Positions 16,729 to 26,684 are shown, numbered from the stretch's first letter. The stretch is 64,000 bases of DNA from Marinifilum_A sediminis (GCA_947496465.1 CANMCX010000001.1:682001-746000), one strand, 5' to 3'. Numbers and translations are program-made. The notes: a model not told the origin generated them from the letters alone.

Positions 16729-18573
16729 TTATTTCTCCTCCAATAATTCGTTAAACTTCTTCTTTAATTCCAAAACTGTAAATGGTAATCCTTGTAATTT
16801 ATTGTATTGGTGAAATTTAATATCCTGGAAACTGCTACGTAAATACTCAGCAAATTGTCCATCATTCAATTCACAAACAATAACTTTTTTATATCTACTT
16901 AATACCTCTTCGGTATTCTTTGGTAGTGGGAAAATATAATGGAAATGTGCAAGTGCGATGCTTTTACCATCTGCAATTAACTCTCTTACTGCAGTAGTTA
17001 GGTGCCCATAGGTTCCTCCCCATCCAACAACCAATACATCGGCATTTTCTTCACCTTTTACTGGTAAATCAGGAATAAAATTAGCCACGCGACGAATTCT
17101 TTCCGATCTGATATCCGTCATCACCTGGTGATTCTCTGGCACATAAGATACTGTACCAACTACATCCATTTTTTCAAGTCCACCAATTCTGTGTTCTAAT
17201 CCTTTAGTTCCTGGCACAGCCCACTTTCTTGCAAGTTTCTCTTCATCTCTTGCATATGGCAGATACTCTTCGCCTTCTTTTGCTATAGGTACAGTAATAT
17301 CCGATAAATCAGCCATTTTAGGAATGCGCCAAGGTTCAGCTCCATTTGCTAAAAATCCATCAGTAAGAAGGATAACCGGAGTCATATGTTCCAATGCGAT
17401 CTTACTAGCTCGATAAGCGTACTCGAAACAATTAGATGGTGTACTTGCTGCAATTACCGGCATTGGACACTCACCACTTCGTCCGTGAATGGCTTGCAAT
17501 AGATCCGATTGCTCAGTTTTTGTAGGAAGTCCTGTTGATGGTCCACCTCGCTGTACATTCACGATTACCAAAGGCAATTCTGTCATAACAGCTAAACCTG
17601 CAGCTTCTGTTTTCAAGGCCAATCCTGGTCCTGATGTAGTAGTAACGGCAAAGTTACCAGCAAAACTAGCGCCTATTGAAGTACAAATACCAGCTATCTC
17701 ATCTTCAGCCTGGAATGTTTTTACACCCAGATCTTTTCTAGCGGCTAACTCCTGAAGAATTTCAGTTGCAGGTGTAATGGGATAAGATCCACAAAACAAT
17801 TCCAATCCTGCTTTCTCCGCAGCTGCAATCAATCCCCAGGCAGTTGCCTTATTACCTGTAATATTTCTATAAGTACCCTTTTTAATTTTCGCAGGAGCAA
17901 CGCTAAAATTATACGCTAAAGCCTCAATTGTTTTAGCAAAATTGTATCCTGCTCGTAAAACTTTTTTATTAGCATCTACAACTAAAGGATACTTCTTAAA
18001 CTTACTACCTATAAACTCTTCAGTATGATCTAATGGACGATCAAACATCCAGTATACCATTCCTAAAGTAAACATGTTCTTGCTTCGGATGATACTTTTT
18101 TGATCCAGTCCTGAATCCTTTAAACATTCTTTTGTTAGAGTAGTAACCTTAGCTTTAATTAGATTGTAATCCGCAAGCATATCATCCTGCAAAGGATCCG
18201 AATCATAACCTGCTTTTTCAAGATTCCTCTCTGTAAAACTATCTTCGTTTACAATAATAGTTCCACTTGGTTTTACCCATCTTAAATTTGCTTTAAGTGC
18301 TGCTGGGTTCATTGCTACCAAAACATCGGCAAAATCACCTGGTGTATTCACCTCGCTGTGACCAAAATGCAATTGGAATCCCGAAACACCACCTACTGTA
18401 CCTTGTGGAGCTCTAATCTCCGCAGGATAATCAGGAAAGGTTGCTACATCATTTCCGAATAATGCGGAAGTATCAGAAAATTGGGTTCCTGTTAGCTGCA
18501 TACCATCTCCGGAATCTCCAGAAAATCGAATTACAACTTCTTCCTTTTCAATGACTTTTGTCTTTTGACTCAT
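16729..18573 (-). CDS. korA: 2-oxoacid:ferredoxin oxidoreductase, fused gamma-alpha subunit
   Basis: The 614-residue subunit joins the gamma domain (about 10-195; RFSGDSGDGMQLTG at the start) to the alpha pyrimidine-binding domain (about 230-430; SYPITPATEIL, then ATTTSGPGLALKTEA) and a C-terminal domain II (from about 500). This fused order is typical of KorA. No ferredoxin-type cysteine cluster is present in either subunit, so an external ferredoxin is expected. The region upstream holds short repeats that may be operator sites. It is the first gene of the korAB operon. Confidence 0.92.
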   Translation of the reverse strand: MSQKTKVIEKEEVVIRFSGDSGDGMQLTGTQFSDTSALFGNDVATFPDYPAEIRAPQGTVGGVSGFQLHFGHSEVNTPGDFADVLVAMNPAALKANLRWVKPSGTIIVNEDSFTERNLEKAGYDSDPLQDDMLADYNLIKAKVTTLTKECLKDSGLDQKSIIRSKNMFTLGMVYWMFDRPLDHTEEFIGSKFKKYPLVVDANKKVLRAGYNFAKTIEALAYNFSVAPAKIKKGTYRNITGNKATAWGLIAAAEKAGLELFCGSYPITPATEILQELAARKDLGVKTFQAEDEIAGICTSIGASFAGNFAVTTTSGPGLALKTEAAGLAVMTELPLVIVNVQRGGPSTGLPTKTEQSDLLQAIHGRSGECPMPVIAASTPSNCFEYAYRASKIALEHMTPVILLTDGFLANGAEPWRIPKMADLSDITVPIAKEGEEYLPYARDEEKLARKWAVPGTKGLEHRIGGLEKMDVVGTVSYVPENHQVMTDIRSERIRRVANFIPDLPVKGEENADVLVVGWGGTYGHLTTAVRELIADGKSIALAHFHYIFPLPKNTEEVLSRYKKVIVCELNDGQFAEYLRSSFQDIKFHQYNKLQGLPFTVLELKKKFNELLEEK

Positions 18574-18932
18574 GACTGTTTGATTTAATCTTAGATTAAA
18601 TTCTTCTGTTTTATTAGTTTATTGCTGTTGAATTTGTTTAACAACTAGGTATGTCTATCATGTTGTTTAACATGGATAAAGGTAGCGTTTCCCCAATTTT
18701 AGACAAGAAAAGAAAAGAAATTTTACTGACTTTTTGCAAACGTTTGTATAATAAAAAGTTACACCTAACTTATGTATATAATTTGCATTGATTTTTAATT
18801 GATTAAGTCTGAATAAGCTCTGCTAAGGAATACAGAAAGTCAATCCCAACCCAATATACGGTTATATCGGAATTCTTTAGAAATATTAAAAATTAGAATC
18901 AACTATAACAAGTAAATAAAATTGCATAAAAA
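18574..18932. other. non-coding region upstream of korAB with short repeats
   Basis: No gene is seen. The 10-base sequence TTGTTTAACA occurs at 18634-18643 and again at 18663-18672. A perfect palindrome CAAACGTTTG lies at 18737-18746, 164 bases from the korA start. These are candidate regulator sites; no exact -7 box was found on the minus strand. Confidence 0.45.
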
Positions 18933-18958
18933 AAGAGGTTATCTTTCGATAACCTCTT
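18933..18958 (-). terminator. terminator of susCD
   Basis: Perfect 11-base arms AAGAGGTTATC / GATAACCTCTT with a TTTC loop, followed on the minus strand by TTTTTT. Confidence 0.92.
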
Positions 18959-18979
18959 AGTATTACTTAAAAATCAAAA

Positions 18980-20593
18980 CTACAAAGAAGCAGTTGGATT
19001 TGGATTCATTTTTGGATTTGCATTCACCTCATCAATTGGAATTTGATACAACCAATTTTCATTCTTTACAGAAGGTTTAGGTTGACTAAATCCTTTTTGG
19101 TAACGAGTAGGCTCAGCACCACTACCTGTAAGATCTAAAGCTTCATCGTAACGTAAAAGATCTAACCAACGGTGACCTTCACCCCAAAGTTCGATTCTAC
19201 GCATTACTTTGATCTCTTCTAGTAAACTTAAACCTCTAGCCGCTACATTATAAGCAGGTGCACCTTCACGCAATCTAGCATTTCCTAATTCAGAAATAAC
19301 AGTTGTTGCAGCAGCATCCTTACCACCTTGGCGAGCTAAAGCTTCAGCTTCGATCAAATACATTTCAGATGCTCTCATATACAAAACATCATCAGGATTA
19401 ATTGTACCACCATCAGCATTCAAAAATTTAACTGCCATATATGGGTGAGTATAAAAGCTTTTGGTCATATCATATGTTTCAATAATATCTTCCCAAGCTG
19501 CCCAAAAGTCATCAGAGTTATCGTAATTATCGTCTGATTCCCATCCTGAATGTACATTTGGAGCTTTTTCAAGCCACATATCCTGACGGAAGTCATTTGC
19601 ATCAATTTGGCTATAAAGATTGATATTGATCTTCTTAGGATTACCTCTATTTTGAGAACCATTATTATTTGTACCAATATAATAGAACCAAGACATGTAC
19701 CAGTTCGTTTGGTCATCAATAATTTGAGCGCCCCACATGTATTCAGGGTTTGTACAAGAATTAAATCCTGATTTAAAATCTTTTTCAGACATTAAATCAT
19801 ATCCCTGACGAGCAGCATTTGCATAAGTTGCAGCATTTGCCCAGTCTCCTTTTGTAAGTGCAATACGAGCAGCAATACCATTAGCGATATTTAAATCGAT
19901 ATTTGATTTGTTATCTGCATTAGAGCTTACACTAGCATCATCAGCCAAATAAACAATTGCCTTTTGAATGTCCGACTCACATTGTGCATAAACTGCTTCA
20001 ACTGTAGCTCTTTCCTGTCCTTCGTAAGGAGCTTCCGTTTTTAACATGATAGGTACCCCATCATCAGTAGATGGATTTCCATAAGCAGGATTCTTAGCAT
20101 ATATTGAAACCAAACGATGGTGACAAAATGCTCTGTATGCATAAGCTTGACCCAAAACATTATTCAATAAATCAGACTCTACCATACCCTCAGAACCATT
20201 AATGATAGCATTTACACTACCAATAATGTGGTAGTATTGCATCCAAATAAATTTTGGATCAGATGAATTAGGGTTTGTATGTCTATTCCATTTAACATGA
20301 TTCAAAAACCATCCGTTACCATCAGCTGAAAACAGCATATCTCCAGCATTTAATTCCATTAAAGGTAAAATATATGATTCCCCAGCATAACCTGGCTCAT
20401 AACCATCTAATGGCGATTGAGAATACATTTCTCTGTGCACACCATTCAATGCCACCATCATATTTTCAGGTGTTGACAAAGCATCTTCAGGAGATACACT
20501 ATCAGTTGGGTAAGTCTCAAGGAAACTGTCTGAACAGCTTACCGAGCCAATAACCATTACTGCTAACAATAATTTATTAATATATTTTTTCAT
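18980..20593 (-). CDS. SusD/RagB-family outer-membrane lipoprotein
   Basis: Surface lipoprotein that acts as lid and substrate-binding partner of the SusC-type transporter encoded just upstream. The ATG at 20593 begins the lipoprotein signal (MKKYINKLLLAVM, lipobox ending at C20); an in-frame start at 20620 would add nine residues before it. Family features include the FLETYPTDSVSP N terminus, tetratricopeptide-like helices, and the C-terminal pattern RRIELWGEGHRWLDLLRY. The mature length of about 518 residues is normal. No glycan-degrading enzyme or regulator is adjacent, so the ligand could be a glycan, peptide or other large nutrient. Confidence 0.94.
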   Translation of the reverse strand: MKKYINKLLLAVMVIGSVSCSDSFLETYPTDSVSPEDALSTPENMMVALNGVHREMYSQSPLDGYEPGYAGESYILPLMELNAGDMLFSADGNGWFLNHVKWNRHTNPNSSDPKFIWMQYYHIIGSVNAIINGSEGMVESDLLNNVLGQAYAYRAFCHHRLVSIYAKNPAYGNPSTDDGVPIMLKTEAPYEGQERATVEAVYAQCESDIQKAIVYLADDASVSSNADNKSNIDLNIANGIAARIALTKGDWANAATYANAARQGYDLMSEKDFKSGFNSCTNPEYMWGAQIIDDQTNWYMSWFYYIGTNNNGSQNRGNPKKININLYSQIDANDFRQDMWLEKAPNVHSGWESDDNYDNSDDFWAAWEDIIETYDMTKSFYTHPYMAVKFLNADGGTINPDDVLYMRASEMYLIEAEALARQGGKDAAATTVISELGNARLREGAPAYNVAARGLSLLEEIKVMRRIELWGEGHRWLDLLRYDEALDLTGSGAEPTRYQKGFSQPKPSVKNENWLYQIPIDEVNANPKMNPNPTASL

Positions 20594-20626
20594 AATTCTA
20601 TTTTCAATTTTATTCGTCAAACAAGA

Positions 20627-23600
20627 TTAGAATGATACGTTAACACCGAATGAAACTACACGTGATGGTAGATATACATTACTTGTTGTACCAGCAAAAC
20701 TTTGCTGAGGATTCATACCTTTTCTTTCAGTTAGGATGAATAGGTTTTCACCTGAAGCGTACACTTTCAATGAATTAATTCCAAAATCTTTAATTGCTTT
20801 TTGGTTGAAAGTATAGCTCAAATTCACATTCTTTAATGACAAATAAGTAGCATCAGTTAACCATCTGTCAGACATAGATGTAGCAAGGTGAGTGTTACCA
20901 TTTTCCATTCTTGGAATATTTGTAATATCACCATCTTTTCTCCAACCTTTTTTCTGATCTACGTGAATAGCTGAACCATAATTACCTTCACCCATTAGAG
21001 CAGCGTAAGAGTAGTCTAATACTTTACCACCAATACCATAAGTAAACATGAAACTCAACTGAAAGTCCTTATATTTTAAAGTATTTGAAACAGAACCGAA
21101 TAAATCAGGAATAGAAGAATCACCAGTATAACCTTTTTCTGAATCTAAGTAATTCTCTGATAATTTAGCAGAACCATCTTCATTATATGCTTTATGTGTT
21201 CCTAAACCATCTGCATCTTTTTCCCAAACCTGGTATAAAGTAGCACCTGTAGTTGGATCTACACTATGGAAATCATACAAGTAATAATCGTATACAGAGT
21301 GTCCTTTAGCCCATCTTTTAGATCCATTAACGAATGGTGTTGGAATATCAGTAATTTCATTCTTAATGGTAGAAGCCTGAACTTGGATATCCCATCTGAA
21401 ATCATCATTTTGAACAAGAGTACTACCTAAAGAAATTTCGAAACCTTCATTAAATAAAGTTGCAATATTTCTTGGCTGAGATGATAATCCCATACTTGGA
21501 GCAAGAGGCATATCATACAATAAGTCTTCAGAAGTCTTTTTGTAGTATTCAACAGCACCGTGTAGTTTACCGTTAAATAATGAAAATTCAACAGCTGCAT
21601 CAAAAGAGTTGTTAGACTCCCAAGTCAAATCAGTATTTCCAGTTGTTTTCCAACGTAGACCTGGAGTACTTGCATTTGGGAATGGCTCATAAAGAGCTTG
21701 GTAAGCGTACAAGTCAGAAGTTGCTGATCCAAGGTTATCATTACCAACCTGACCATAAGAAGCACGAACTTTTAACTGATCGATCCACTCAATACCTTGA
21801 ATGAAGTTTTCCTGATCCATTCTCCAAGTAGCACCTACTGAGTAGAAACCACCCCATCGAACGTCATCTGCAAATACTGATGAACCATCTCTACGATAAG
21901 ATCCTTCGATATAATATTTGTGCTGGAAATTATATTTCAATCTAGCGAAATATCCTTCTGTTTTCTTATCTGTAGTATAACCTGACAAAGAAGAAGGAGT
22001 AACGAAGTTATCAAACTCGTTAATTCCCTTAACGATTAATTGAGATTTCATACCACTCATAAGAGAATACTCTCTGCTGAATGACTCATGTCCTAATAAT
22101 ACTTCAATGTTGTGATCTTCACCAATTGATGTATTATAGTTGATCAATTGATTCCAGTTAACACTTGTTCTAGTATAACGATCTTCGCTATAACGACCAG
22201 TTGGAGCACCATCACCTACAATCTCATTCTCAAATTCTTTCGCATTATAATTCTGAATATCAAGACCTACGTTAGTAGAAACCTTAAGACCTTCCATAAT
22301 TGTGAATTCAGCGTAAGATCTATTCGAAATATTGTTTCTCTTTGTCTTGTTATAATTGTAATTCTGCTCAGCTACGATATGACGACCATTATTTGCATCT
22401 GCTGGACGTGCATTAATACCATATTCGGTATAACCACCACCTAAATCATATTGCTTTTTACCTTCTGCATCAAGAATATATTCTCCTGTTGTTGGATCAA
22501 CAATATACACAGGGTAAATTGGTCCCATAAAACGAGCGAAGTTAAATGGATTTGCATATCCTGTATTACTATCTGAAGTATAAGCTTGTCCTTGACTACT
22601 CATAGAAGCAGACAAATTAGTACCTAACTTCAACCATTTTTTAGGATTAGCATTAAAGTTCATACGAGCATTTAAACGTTCGTAATCAGAGTTAATCATA
22701 TATCCTTCTTCATCAAGGTATCCAAGAGAAACAAAGAAATCATGCTTATCACCACCACCTGAAGCAGAAAGGTTATAGTTTTGTCTGTAACCAGTTTGCT
22801 CCAAAGGATCATACCAGTCTAAACTTTTTGCAATAACCTCAGCATTAGGATTAATTTTTCCATCAGTACCAACGATATTGTCATTTGCTACATTAAAAGG
22901 ATTATACTTAAGCTTATTAAAGATGTCTTTTGCTGCAGTTTCTGCTGCTACACCTTCAGCTTGTCCATCACCATAAACTAAAGAGTTTTTGTATGACTGG
23001 AACATTAATTCATAGTAATCCTTAGCTCCAACAGTTTCGTAATATGGGATAGCTTTTGAAACAATACCACCAACTGCTTTAAAGTCAATTTTTACTTTTC
23101 CACCTGATTTTTTTCCTCGCTTAGTGGTAATCATTACAACACCATTAGCTGCACGAGCACCGTACAATGCGGTAGAAGAAGCATCTTTTAAAATTGTTAA
23201 AGATTGAATATCATCAGGAGAAATATCAGCTAATGAACCATCAAACTGAGCACCATCAACAACATACAATGGCTCTGCATTACCGTTTAAGGTACCAAAA
23301 CCACGAATACGAATTGCTGGAGCCTCACCTGGCTGACCTGATGCTGCAGCAACCTGAACACCAGTAGTAGAACCTTCAAATGCTTGCGTAACTGAAGTCA
23401 ATGTTCTTTCTGCTAATTTCTCAGCACCAACTACACCAGCAGAACCAGTAAAAGATTCCTTTTTTGCAGTACCAAAAGCTACAACCATAACCTCATCTAC
23501 ACCAATAGATTCAGATTCCATTATAACATTCATTGTAGTACCTGTAATAGGAAGTTCTTGCGTTGTCATACCAACAAATGAAAACACAAGTGTATTTTCA

Positions 23601-23803
23601 CCTTCTGGAACATTTAACGCGTATTTTCCATCGAAGTCAGTTGTGGTACCGATGGTTGTACCTTTAATAATAACGGAAACTCCGGGGATCGACAGCCCAT
23701 CTTCAGCTGAGGTAACCACCCCTGAGATTTCTCGACTTTGAGCTAGAACGCCCTGTAATCCTATAAAAAATAGAATTAACATCGAAACTAAACTTTTTTT
23801 CAT
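20627..23803 (-). CDS. SusC/RagA-family TonB-linked outer-membrane transporter
   Basis: TonB-dependent outer-membrane channel of 1058 residues. In order it has a signal peptide (1-21, ending VLAQ), a CarboxypepD_reg-like domain (about 25-100) and a plug (about 110-235). The plug has the RIRGFGTLNGNAEPLYVVDG and ILKDASSTALYGARAANGVV signatures of the SusC family. A 22-strand barrel follows, with a C-terminal aromatic-ended strand (SFGVNVSF). The susD partner starts 33 bases downstream. No anti-sigma-interacting N-terminal extension is seen, so it is not of the ECF-controlled type. It has a long, gene-free upstream region. Confidence 0.95.
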   Translation of the reverse strand: MKKSLVSMLILFFIGLQGVLAQSREISGVVTSAEDGLSIPGVSVIIKGTTIGTTTDFDGKYALNVPEGENTLVFSFVGMTTQELPITGTTMNVIMESESIGVDEVMVVAFGTAKKESFTGSAGVVGAEKLAERTLTSVTQAFEGSTTGVQVAAASGQPGEAPAIRIRGFGTLNGNAEPLYVVDGAQFDGSLADISPDDIQSLTILKDASSTALYGARAANGVVMITTKRGKKSGGKVKIDFKAVGGIVSKAIPYYETVGAKDYYELMFQSYKNSLVYGDGQAEGVAAETAAKDIFNKLKYNPFNVANDNIVGTDGKINPNAEVIAKSLDWYDPLEQTGYRQNYNLSASGGGDKHDFFVSLGYLDEEGYMINSDYERLNARMNFNANPKKWLKLGTNLSASMSSQGQAYTSDSNTGYANPFNFARFMGPIYPVYIVDPTTGEYILDAEGKKQYDLGGGYTEYGINARPADANNGRHIVAEQNYNYNKTKRNNISNRSYAEFTIMEGLKVSTNVGLDIQNYNAKEFENEIVGDGAPTGRYSEDRYTRTSVNWNQLINYNTSIGEDHNIEVLLGHESFSREYSLMSGMKSQLIVKGINEFDNFVTPSSLSGYTTDKKTEGYFARLKYNFQHKYYIEGSYRRDGSSVFADDVRWGGFYSVGATWRMDQENFIQGIEWIDQLKVRASYGQVGNDNLGSATSDLYAYQALYEPFPNASTPGLRWKTTGNTDLTWESNNSFDAAVEFSLFNGKLHGAVEYYKKTSEDLLYDMPLAPSMGLSSQPRNIATLFNEGFEISLGSTLVQNDDFRWDIQVQASTIKNEITDIPTPFVNGSKRWAKGHSVYDYYLYDFHSVDPTTGATLYQVWEKDADGLGTHKAYNEDGSAKLSENYLDSEKGYTGDSSIPDLFGSVSNTLKYKDFQLSFMFTYGIGGKVLDYSYAALMGEGNYGSAIHVDQKKGWRKDGDITNIPRMENGNTHLATSMSDRWLTDATYLSLKNVNLSYTFNQKAIKDFGINSLKVYASGENLFILTERKGMNPQQSFAGTTSNVYLPSRVVSFGVNVSF

Positions 23804-24601
23804 AAATTTTTAGTTAGTGGTTAATTAACAATTAATACACATCTATAATATATCCTACTCGCCTTTAATCATTATTTAAGACGCTAGAAAGAATATGCTC
23901 CCTTTAGAATAAATCCTATATATCGATTCATATCAACATATAGAGTCGAAATTTAAATACCCCTATAAAATTCCGACCCGTCAAAAGTGTAAAAAAATCT
24001 TAAATAATCAAACCATCTTTTTCCGCAAACCTTTTAATTTCAAATAATCAACAAAACGTAAACTTATAAATTGCAAATAATAATATCAAATCAGAAACAA
24101 TTTGCAACCATACTAATCATCTCATTATCAATTTTAACATCGTTAACGTTTGCGTATTTTTTACAATCTTAAATTCTATAGTAATTGATTAATATGTCTG
24201 CTATTCCTACATCTATTTAGACTCACACTAAATAACTACGTACACTGTATTTAAAATTCTCTATTCTATTTTAATAGTACATTACTAGCACACGAATCGA
24301 TTATACAGCATTAATTAATAAGTAAAGATAAATTAACGGGATAATTACCTTATAACAAACAGAACAAGTATATCAGTTTTACAAAACTTAAATTAGTAAT
24401 CTACATAAATCAGGGAATCCAATCATTCTTTCTAGCGAAAGCCTCTCCCTTTAAAAGCTCTAATCGCATGATAATTCAACAAATAAATTGGAGCTGTTAA
24501 AGAACTAATTTCTGAAATTACATACGCACATTGCCTTTAATAATAAAATGAAATTATTAAAACCCCTTGTATACATTAAACTCCCGAATCTTTTTTTTAA
24601 T
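23804..24601. other. gene-free region between susC and the carbonic anhydrase gene
   Basis: No open frame with coding character or tRNA was found in these about 800 bases. They hold a perfect 13-base inverted repeat (CGCTAGAAAGAAT at 23882-23894 and its complement at 24425-24437). They also hold an 8-base inverted repeat TTGCAAAT/ATTTGCAA (24071-24078 and 24100-24107) and a CGTTAACG palindrome (24141-24148). Regulatory sequence for susC or an unannotated small RNA is possible. Confidence 0.5.
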
Positions 24602-24609
24602 TATCTTTG
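24602..24609 (+). promoter_or_regulatory. -7 box of the carbonic anhydrase gene
   Basis: TATCTTTG, an exact consensus match, 24 bases before the start codon. The upstream -33 is not obvious. Confidence 0.5.
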
Positions 24610-24633
24610 TATTTATAATCAAACTAAATAACA

Positions 24634-25167
24634 ATGGCTATCATTAGAGATTTGAATGGAAAATCCCCAAAATTTGGTGAGAATTGCTTTTTGGCAGAGA
24701 ATGCGGCAATTATAGGAAATGTTGAGATGGGGAATGACTGCAGTATTTGGTACAGCGCAGTATTACGTGGGGATGTACATTACATTAAACTAGGTAACAA
24801 CGTTAACATACAAGATAACGCAACAATTCATGCTACATATAAAAAATCACCAACTAATATTGGCAACAATGTATCTATTGCACACAATGCAGTAGTTCAC
24901 GGCTGTACAATTAAAGATAATGTTTTGATTGGAATGGGCGCAGTTGTTCTAGACAATGCAATCGTAGAAAGTAATTCGATAATTGCTGCAGGTGCTGTAG
25001 TTACTAAAGGTACACACGTTGAATCTGGAAGTGTTTATGCCGGATCTCCAGCAAAAAAAATTAAAGAAATTAGCCCTGAATTATTAGAGGGAGAAATTAA
25101 CAGAATTGCAAATAGCTATGCAATGTATGCCAGCTGGTATCAAACTGACGAAAAAATTGCCGAATAA
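24634..25167 (+). CDS. gamma-class carbonic anhydrase family protein
   Basis: Left-handed beta-helix protein of 177 residues built from hexapeptide repeats ([IVL]GxxxxI). The three zinc-binding histidines of gamma carbonic anhydrases are at H66 (ATIH), H84 (IAH) and H89 (VVHG). RGDV near 45-48 holds the conserved Arg and Asp that tie subunits of the trimer. It probably interconverts carbon dioxide and bicarbonate, though many family members have low or unknown activity. It stands alone, with its own promoter and a shared terminator with murI. Confidence 0.9.
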   Translation: MAIIRDLNGKSPKFGENCFLAENAAIIGNVEMGNDCSIWYSAVLRGDVHYIKLGNNVNIQDNATIHATYKKSPTNIGNNVSIAHNAVVHGCTIKDNVLIGMGAVVLDNAIVESNSIIAAGAVVTKGTHVESGSVYAGSPAKKIKEISPELLEGEINRIANSYAMYASWYQTDEKIAE

Positions 25168-25222
25168 GAAATTTTTCTTATCAAGTTTACAAGTGGCTTG
25201 ACACAATTCATACATTACGCAG

Positions 25223-25250
25223 AAACCAGTTGAAATTATTCAACTGGTTT
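25223..25250. terminator. bidirectional terminator
   Basis: Perfect 12-base arms AAACCAGTTGAA / TTCAACTGGTTT with an ATTA loop, between the convergent carbonic anhydrase gene and murI. It touches the murI stop codon. Confidence 0.88.
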
Positions 25251-26078
25251 TTAGTAACTAATATGTTGAGCTTTTAAATTTTTATTCAAAAATCGACTTG
25301 CTTTCTCTTCAAAACTATCAACAAATTCGGTTGTCAAAAATTCTCTTTCCCCATTTTTAGAACAACGCACCTCCATTTCAGGATGACGTTTCAAGTAATC
25401 TTTAAGGCTTTTTGCGACAATTTCACCTTGAGCTATTAGATTTACACTATTAGGCAAATAACGTTTGACCTCATCCTTTAAAATTGGATAATGCGTACAA
25501 CCTAAAACTATGGTATCAATCTGTGAATCCTTTGAAAGTAAGTTCTCTATATTTTTCTTGATAAAGTACCTTCCTCCGGAAGTAGTAAACTCATTGTTCT
25601 CTACCAAAGGAACCCACATAGGACACGCTTCCTGCACAACCTCTATTTCAGGATAAAGCTTTTCGATTTCCATAGGATACGAATTGGATCGAACAGTTCC
25701 TACAGTACCGAGTACACCTACATGTTTTGTTTGAGTTAATGCTCCCAATTTTTCCACACTAGGTCTAATCACACCCAAAACCCGTTTATTTGGATCAATT
25801 TTTGGAAGATCTTTTTGTTGAATAGTTCGAAGGGCTTTTGCCGAGGCAGTATTACAGGCTAAAATAATCAATTCACAGCCCATCGAGAAAAGCTGTTCAA
25901 CGGCCTGTAGAGTATAATCGTAAACAACATCATAAGAACGCGTTCCATATGGACTTCTAGCATTATCTCCCAGATAAAGAAAGTCATATTCCGGTAATTC
26001 TTTCAAAAGCTCATTTAAAATGGTTAAACCACCATATCCTGAATCAAAAACTCCAATGGGTTGTTTATTATCGATCAT
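25251..26078 (-). CDS. murI: glutamate racemase
   Basis: Makes D-glutamate for peptidoglycan. The 275-residue protein has the N-terminal IGVFDSGYGGLT motif and the two catalytic cysteines C75 (ACNTAS) and C194 (GCTHYP). It lies downstream of the bamA-ompH-ompH block, as in other Bacteroidota. A strong terminator and a promoter box between ompH and murI show it is separately transcribed here. Confidence 0.95.
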   Translation of the reverse strand: MIDNKQPIGVFDSGYGGLTILNELLKELPEYDFLYLGDNARSPYGTRSYDVVYDYTLQAVEQLFSMGCELIILACNTASAKALRTIQQKDLPKIDPNKRVLGVIRPSVEKLGALTQTKHVGVLGTVGTVRSNSYPMEIEKLYPEIEVVQEACPMWVPLVENNEFTTSGGRYFIKKNIENLLSKDSQIDTIVLGCTHYPILKDEVKRYLPNSVNLIAQGEIVAKSLKDYLKRHPEMEVRCSKNGEREFLTTEFVDSFEEKASRFLNKNLKAQHISY

Positions 26079-26110
26079 ATAATTTTTGCTTACACTAATA
26101 CATCATGATG

Positions 26111-26118
26111 CAAAATTA
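26111..26118 (-). promoter_or_regulatory. -7 box of murI
   Basis: TAATTTTG on the minus strand, an exact TAnnTTTG match 33 bases upstream of the murI start. It directly abuts the preceding terminator, so murI restarts transcription there. Confidence 0.5.
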
Positions 26119-26148
26119 AAAAAGGTGGTATTAAAATACCACCTTTTT
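26119..26148 (-). terminator. terminator of the uppS-bamA-ompH operon
   Basis: Perfect 14-base arms AAAAAGGTGGTATT / AATACCACCTTTTT with an AA loop, 20 bases past the second ompH stop. Confidence 0.93.
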
Positions 26149-26168
26149 AAAATATATCTTGTAAAAGA

Positions 26169-26684
26169 CTATTGAATTCCCAATTTAGCTTTAACTAAAG
26201 GCATTACATCAACACTATTATCAGAAAAATGTAAAATTACTCCAGTACTAATATCAAATACGTAAGTAAAACCATTTTCCGCACCAACATCTTTAATCGC
26301 TTTCGAAGCTTTATCAAAAATAGGCTTTAATAACTCATTTTGAGTTTTTTGAAGTTCTTGCTGTGCAAAACCATCAAATGTTTGCATACGATTTTGTAAA
26401 TCCTGAATTTCTTTTTCTTTAGTTGCTCTTAAAGCTTCAGATAGAGTTTCTCTTTGCTCAACATATGAATTAACAAGAGTTTGATACTCTTCTCTCATTG
26501 CCTTAATTTGATTATCGTATTCTGCCGCTTTAGCTTGTATTTGCTTTTGAGCTTCTGCTTTTTCAGGCATTATTGATAATAACTTATTAGAATCGATATG
26601 ACCAAATTTTGCTGTTTGTGCAAAAAGGTTAGCTCCTGTAAAAAGGAAAATGGCTACTAATGTAACTTTTAAAAATTGTCTCAT
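26169..26684 (-). CDS. ompH: OmpH/Skp-family chaperone (second of pair)
   Basis: Periplasmic chaperone for outer-membrane proteins. The 171-residue protein has a cleavable signal peptide (1-22, ending LFAQ), the KFGHIDSNKLLSIMP strand-helix start, a coiled-coil of Lys/Glu/Gln-rich heptads (about 45-130), and a C-terminal YVFDISTGVILHF strand. Its position just after bamA and another ompH gene matches the conserved Bacteroidota order and supports a role in delivering barrels to BamA. Confidence 0.93.
   Translation of the reverse strand: MRQFLKVTLVAIFLFTGANLFAQTAKFGHIDSNKLLSIMPEKAEAQKQIQAKAAEYDNQIKAMREEYQTLVNSYVEQRETLSEALRATKEKEIQDLQNRMQTFDGFAQQELQKTQNELLKPIFDKASKAIKDVGAENGFTYVFDISTGVILHFSDNSVDVMPLVKAKLGIQ

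Noticed and set aside
16729..18573. Ferredoxin domain within the korAB subunits
   Set aside because: No CxxCxxCxxxC cluster is present in either chain; the WCPGCG motif in KorB belongs to the thiamine-diphosphate subunit itself.
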